Assembly (NCBI GenBank): GCA_030039005.1
Contig: JASHQT010000307.1
Coordinates: 1-8,572, forward strand
Source: Bryobacteraceae bacterium
GTDB lineage: Bacteria; Acidobacteriota; Terriglobia; Bryobacterales; Bryobacteraceae
DNA: 8,572 bases
Direction: 5' to 3'
The notes beneath the pieces are model-generated. The model searched no databases and was not told where the DNA came from. It worked only from the letters and a program-made list of their open reading frames with translations. Made by a program: the position numbers and the translations under genes. Each line of letters begins with the position of its first letter. Positions within the stretch are counted from its first letter, which is position 1. Below are positions 5,741 through 8,572 of the stretch, one piece after another.

Positions 5741-6869
5741 AGTCACCCGGCCACACTTTGCGCGCGGTCTCGACAACCAGTTCCAGCTTGCGCCACTGCT
5801 GCTCCTCGGTCAGTAAATTGCCTTGCTCGTTACTCGCGAATCCGCACTGAGGGCTGAGCGCGAGTTGTTGGACGGGCACGTACTGGCTGGCTTCTTCGAT
5901 ACGCCGCAGCAATTGATCGCCACTCTCCATCTCCGGCACTTTCGTGCTCACCAGTCCCAATACGACCATTTTTCCACGGGGAACAAAGCGCAGCGGCTCG
6001 AAAGTTCCTGCGCGCTGGGAGTCGTACTCCAGCAGAAATGCGTCCACCTGGAGTTCATTAAACAGTTTCTCGGCGATGGGATCGTAACCGCCCTCGGCAT
6101 ACCACTGGCTGCGGTTATTGCCGCGGCACAGATGAATGGCCACCAGCGGACGGCCCTCCTTTGCGCCTTCGCGGGCGCCCTCGATACAAGTGTTATCTAC
6201 GCGAATGGCTTCGTCCAAGGCCTGCTCCGGCTCCACGCCCATTTCCTCGGCGACGTAGCGGCGCCACTTAGGATCGATGAAATAGCTGTAGCGCGGCGCG
6301 TCAATCTGGATGTAGGGCACGCCCTCGCTGGCGAGCGCCCGCATTTCAGCCTGGAATATCGGAACGATGTCCCAAAGAAATTCGGAGTAGCTGCCGTAGG
6401 CCGAATCGCTCAATCCCTTCTTGTAAGCGATCGCCGGGAACTGGTTGGGCGTGGGGAGGGTGATTTTGATATCGCCGGGAGCGTGCTGCCTTAGAAAAGC
6501 GGATTCATGCGCGGTGAGCCGTTTCCTCTGGCGAATCTTGGCAATGACCACGCCGGGCAGCCGGTCCTTACGGCCCGCTAGCGCCGCGGCGCTGCCGCCG
6601 GCCGTCTTCCAATCCCGCCCGACCGCTTCGGCGTCGTCGAGGCCTTCGACGGAATCGTTGAAGTCGCTCATGAATCCATGGCGCCGGAACTCGCCATCGG
6701 AAAAGATTCGAAGGCCCAGTTCCCGCTGGCGCTCGAGTGCTTGTAGGATATGGCGGTCTTCGAGTCGCGCCAGTTGTTCCGGCGTGGTGCCCGGATTCTC
6801 GCGCGCCTCCAGCAAATCGAGCGGCCGCAGCAGACTGCCGACATGATCGGCGCGGTATTTATAAGCCAT
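5739..6869 (-). CDS. MetE-like zinc-dependent methyl/alkyl-transferase (cobalamin-independent methionine synthase C-domain family)
   Basis: A 376-residue protein of the MetE catalytic-domain family (Meth_synt_2, COG0620), the same size as stand-alone members such as Bacillus YxjG/YxjH and about half of true MetE. The N-terminus RADHVGSLLRP (6-16) is typical. All four expected zinc ligands are present: His246 and Cys248 in IHLC, Glu281 in LLEYD, and Cys342 in SPQCGF. Asp190 in QIDAP matches the conserved substrate-site aspartate. The family transfers methyl or other alkyl groups to a thiol bound to zinc; members include methionine synthases and epoxyalkane:coenzyme M transferase. The MetE N-terminal domain that helps hold folate is absent. 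The gene starts 3 nt after the oxygenase stop, so it is probably translationally coupled and works in the same pathway, perhaps taking a methyl group from an oxygenase-related substrate. A housekeeping methionine role is possible but less likely in this context. It ends in a hairpin. Confidence 0.9.
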   Translation of the reverse strand: MAYKYRADHVGSLLRPLDLLEARENPGTTPEQLARLEDRHILQALERQRELGLRIFSDGEFRRHGFMSDFNDSVEGLDDAEAVGRDWKTAGGSAAALAGRKDRLPGVVIAKIRQRKRLTAHESAFLRQHAPGDIKITLPTPNQFPAIAYKKGLSDSAYGSYSEFLWDIVPIFQAEMRALASEGVPYIQIDAPRYSYFIDPKWRRYVAEEMGVEPEQALDEAIRVDNTCIEGAREGAKEGRPLVAIHLCRGNNRSQWYAEGGYDPIAEKLFNELQVDAFLLEYDSQRAGTFEPLRFVPRGKMVVLGLVSTKVPEMESGDQLLRRIEEASQYVPVQQLALSPQCGFASNEQGNLLTEEQQWRKLELVVETARKVWPGD

Positions 6870-6872
6870 GAG

Positions 6873-8150
6873 CTAGACCGATTTCGGAATACTAGCGAAG
6901 CCCATGGCCGCTAGAAATGCTTCGCGGACCTCGGGCGGCTGCCCTAGTTGAAACGGATACCCCTCCGTCAATTCCCGCCCATGAATCGGGTGCCGCAGGA
7001 GTTCGGCGAGCGTCAATCCTTCGGTGAGCAATTTTCGCTCAGCCACCGGGAGCGCGATACACCGGTTCACTTCCGAATCCCGGACGATGCCCTTGGGATC
7101 GCCGCCTCTGGCCACGGTCTCCAAATCGGCCTGGAAGCGCTTTCGCAACATGATCACACCCTGGTCGCTGGTCGCCAGATGCTCCCGGCTTCGATCCGCC
7201 CGGGTTCCCTGGCCGAGCCAGGCGACGAAATCCTGATTCATGATATGGCTGGAAATCAAGCGGCCGGTGGCTGGATCCGTGACCGGCCCGTGCCACGCCG
7301 GAATCCGCTCCTGGACGTAGTTTTCGCTCTCCTTGGGGACGCGGCTGAACGCCCAGGTCACGCTGAGGGTATGCTCGTCGTCCACCGGCACGCGCCACTC
7401 GAAATGATCTCCGGTGAAGAGGGCGTTCGGCCACAGGCAGACACGCCCCACCGTCCACATCGGATCCGATTCGCTCATGCCCTCGCGAATGCGGCGGTAG
7501 ACGAAACCATAATCGAATTCCTCGAACGCCAGCTTCAAATGTCTCGGCGAGTAGGGGCCCGAGTGCTCGCCCAGGCGCACACTCCAGTTCATGTGCATCC
7601 ACTCGAAGTGCAGCGGATCGATGGAATTTTCCTGGCATTGAAACCAGTTGCAGGGAACTTCCGCGAAAACAATCTGCACGAAACCGTTCTTCCAAGTGAA
7701 CGGTTCCCAGTCTGGAACGAGCGGCGCGGGCTCAGGCCCTAGGTAAGCCCAAATCAAACCGGCCCGGGTCTCGACCGGATAGGCTTTGATCCGAACCTTG
7801 TCCTTGAAGCGGGCTTGAGGCGCTGCAACGTCTTCAAAGGGCTGCTCCGTGCACCGGCCTTGCTGATCAAAGAGCCAGCCATGATAATTGCAGCGCAACC
7901 CGCACTGCTCGACGAAACCGTACGACATGTCGGCGCACCGATGCGGGCAGTGGCGGTCCACTAGTCCGAAGTTGCCGCTCAAATCCTTGTAGAGAGTCAG
8001 GTCCTCACCCAGCAACCGGACCGGTTTGACTGTCGCGTCTTCGAACTCGCTCACCGCGGCGATGGGCATCCAATAGCGCCGCAGCAAACCGCCCATCGGA
8101 GTGCCTGGCCCGACTTGAGTCAGAATTTGGTTTCTCGATCTATCGAGCAT
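6873..8150 (-). CDS. Rieske non-heme iron oxygenase, phthalate 4,5-dioxygenase-type large subunit
   Basis: A 425-residue ring-hydroxylating or O-demethylating oxygenase subunit. The N-terminal Rieske domain holds the [2Fe-2S] ligands Cys68-Pro-His70 and Cys87-x2-His90. The catalytic domain shows the mononuclear iron site NSIDPLHFEWMH (175-186; Asp178 likely bridging, His181 and His186 ligands), with Asp307 in NQDF as probable third ligand. The C-terminal stretch with RADRSREHLATSD (317-329) is typical of the phthalate dioxygenase/LigXa branch, whose members hydroxylate aromatic acids or remove methyl groups from methoxyarenes using O2 and electrons from a reductase. No reductase or ferredoxin gene is in the window. 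ATG 8150 is chosen over the in-frame GTG 8171 because relatives begin MLxxxxNxLLTQVGPGTPMG, and GGAGG (8163-8167) lies 12 nt upstream. The start overlaps the previous gene by 11 nt and the next starts 3 nt after the stop, so it is mid-operon. The true substrate is unknown. Confidence 0.94.
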   Translation of the reverse strand: MLDRSRNQILTQVGPGTPMGGLLRRYWMPIAAVSEFEDATVKPVRLLGEDLTLYKDLSGNFGLVDRHCPHRCADMSYGFVEQCGLRCNYHGWLFDQQGRCTEQPFEDVAAPQARFKDKVRIKAYPVETRAGLIWAYLGPEPAPLVPDWEPFTWKNGFVQIVFAEVPCNWFQCQENSIDPLHFEWMHMNWSVRLGEHSGPYSPRHLKLAFEEFDYGFVYRRIREGMSESDPMWTVGRVCLWPNALFTGDHFEWRVPVDDEHTLSVTWAFSRVPKESENYVQERIPAWHGPVTDPATGRLISSHIMNQDFVAWLGQGTRADRSREHLATSDQGVIMLRKRFQADLETVARGGDPKGIVRDSEVNRCIALPVAERKLLTEGLTLAELLRHPIHGRELTEGYPFQLGQPPEVREAFLAAMGFASIPKSV

Positions 8151-8572
8151 TCGTGAGACCGTCCTCCACACTCTGAAATGTTGTCGCTTCTAGAATGGCG
8201 CTCGCGATATCGGCAGAGGAGGGGACGGCCGGAGCATCCTTGTACCTTCTAAGTTTCTCGTAGATCTTTTGCGACGCGAGTAGAAACTCGTCAGGCAAGC
8301 CAGCATCCCGGAACGTGGCGGCAATCTCCTGCATTTCCCCCACGAAGCGCCACGCCTTCCGAGCGTTGCCGGGCGCAGTTAGCTCCGATCGGGACGCCAG
8401 ATCCGGCATCGACCGCCGCCATTCTCCCATCAGGTCCGCCTCGACACCTTGCGCCACGGCGAGAGCGCGCACGGCGATCAGAAGCGCGGCGCTGCCTTTC
8501 GTCCAAGCCGCGTGGGCCATTTTGAGCGCCGAAGCAGCACCGGCGTCAGCCTCCATCGCGATCGCTTCCAGC
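8140..8572 (-). CDS. 6-phosphogluconate dehydrogenase-like NAD(P)-dependent oxidoreductase, DUF1932 C-terminal domain (5' end outside window)
   Basis: Only the last 143 or so residues are visible; the frame stays open to the right edge, so the N-terminal Rossmann domain lies outside. The fragment opens with EADAGAASALKMAHAAWTKG, the start of the helical C-terminal domain of beta-hydroxyacid/6-phosphogluconate dehydrogenase-like proteins of the DUF1932 type (PF09130). In it the Lys of SALKM is in the position of the conserved catalytic lysine, and the usual following pattern (TKGSAALLIAVRALA, then AQGVEADLMGEWRRSMPDL) is present. Such enzymes oxidise or reduce hydroxyacids with NAD(P); the substrate of this group is mostly unknown. 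The stop overlaps the oxygenase start by 11 nt, so the two are translated together, and the protein probably prepares or processes an oxygenase substrate or product. The in-frame ATG at 8556 is internal, not the start. Family assignment is from recognition of the sequence pattern. Confidence 0.82.
   Translation of the reverse strand, partial: LEAIAMEADAGAASALKMAHAAWTKGSAALLIAVRALAVAQGVEADLMGEWRRSMPDLASRSELTAPGNARKAWRFVGEMQEIAATFRDAGLPDEFLLASQKIYEKLRRYKDAPAVPSSADIASAILEATTFQSVEDGLTNAR

Noticed and set aside
5823..6494. Plus-strand frame of 223 codons inside the MetE-like gene
   Set aside because: Opposite strand carries all four zinc ligands and family motifs; this is its shadow.
6948..7742. 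Plus-strand frame of 264 codons inside the Rieske oxygenase gene
   Set aside because: Shadow of the oxygenase, which has intact Rieske and mononuclear iron motifs on the minus strand.
8151..8171. Upstream GTG start for the Rieske oxygenase
   Set aside because: It would add seven residues absent from relatives, would place GGAGG inside the coding region and would lengthen the overlap with the preceding gene; ATG 8150 fits the family.

Overview
The window looks like a chromosomal segment of an acidobacterium, most likely a Solibacter/Bryobacter-type member. The basis is family content: a membrane serine/threonine kinase starting MTPERW with a TolB-like propeller, a small ECF-like sigma factor with the 'HTLQPTALVHE' signature, and a protein with the 'HSTGPRTEAGK...NALRHGLT' core. 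All three are typical of that phylum. DNA is GC-rich and coding regions favour G/C at third positions. The assignment is inference, not a database result.

Layout from left to right. (1) 1-681, minus strand: 3'-truncated conserved protein of unknown function. (2) 682-1092: no convincing gene, but a tandem 9-mer and two competing inverted repeats downstream of the kinase gene. (3) 1093-3897, minus: 934-residue receptor-like Ser/Thr kinase with one membrane segment and an extracytoplasmic beta-propeller. (4) 3955-4536, minus: small exported protein upstream of the kinase gene, separated by a 57-nt spacer holding a hairpin and a two-codon ORF. (5) 4648-5223, plus: ECF-like sigma factor, divergent from the exported protein. 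(6) 5224-5738: about 515 nt between convergent genes, without a recognisable gene, ending in a hairpin that overlaps the stop codon of the next gene. (7) 5739-8572, minus: a tightly packed three-gene operon, transcribed right to left: a 6-phosphogluconate-dehydrogenase-like oxidoreductase (DUF1932 C-terminal domain, 5' end outside the window), a phthalate-dioxygenase-type Rieske oxygenase, and a zinc-site MetE-like alkyltransferase.

Two functional modules stand out. The centre holds sigma factor, exported protein and kinase together; the sigma factor lacks the usual acidic motif in region 2.2 and has a threonine there, which suggests kinase control of the sigma factor. The right side is an accessory catabolic operon in which oxygenase, zinc methyl/alkyl-transferase and NAD(P)-dependent dehydrogenase probably act on one pathway, possibly O-demethylation or processing of a methoxylated or aromatic acid. 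The substrate cannot be read from sequence. No tRNA, rRNA, CRISPR array or intact mobile element was seen.
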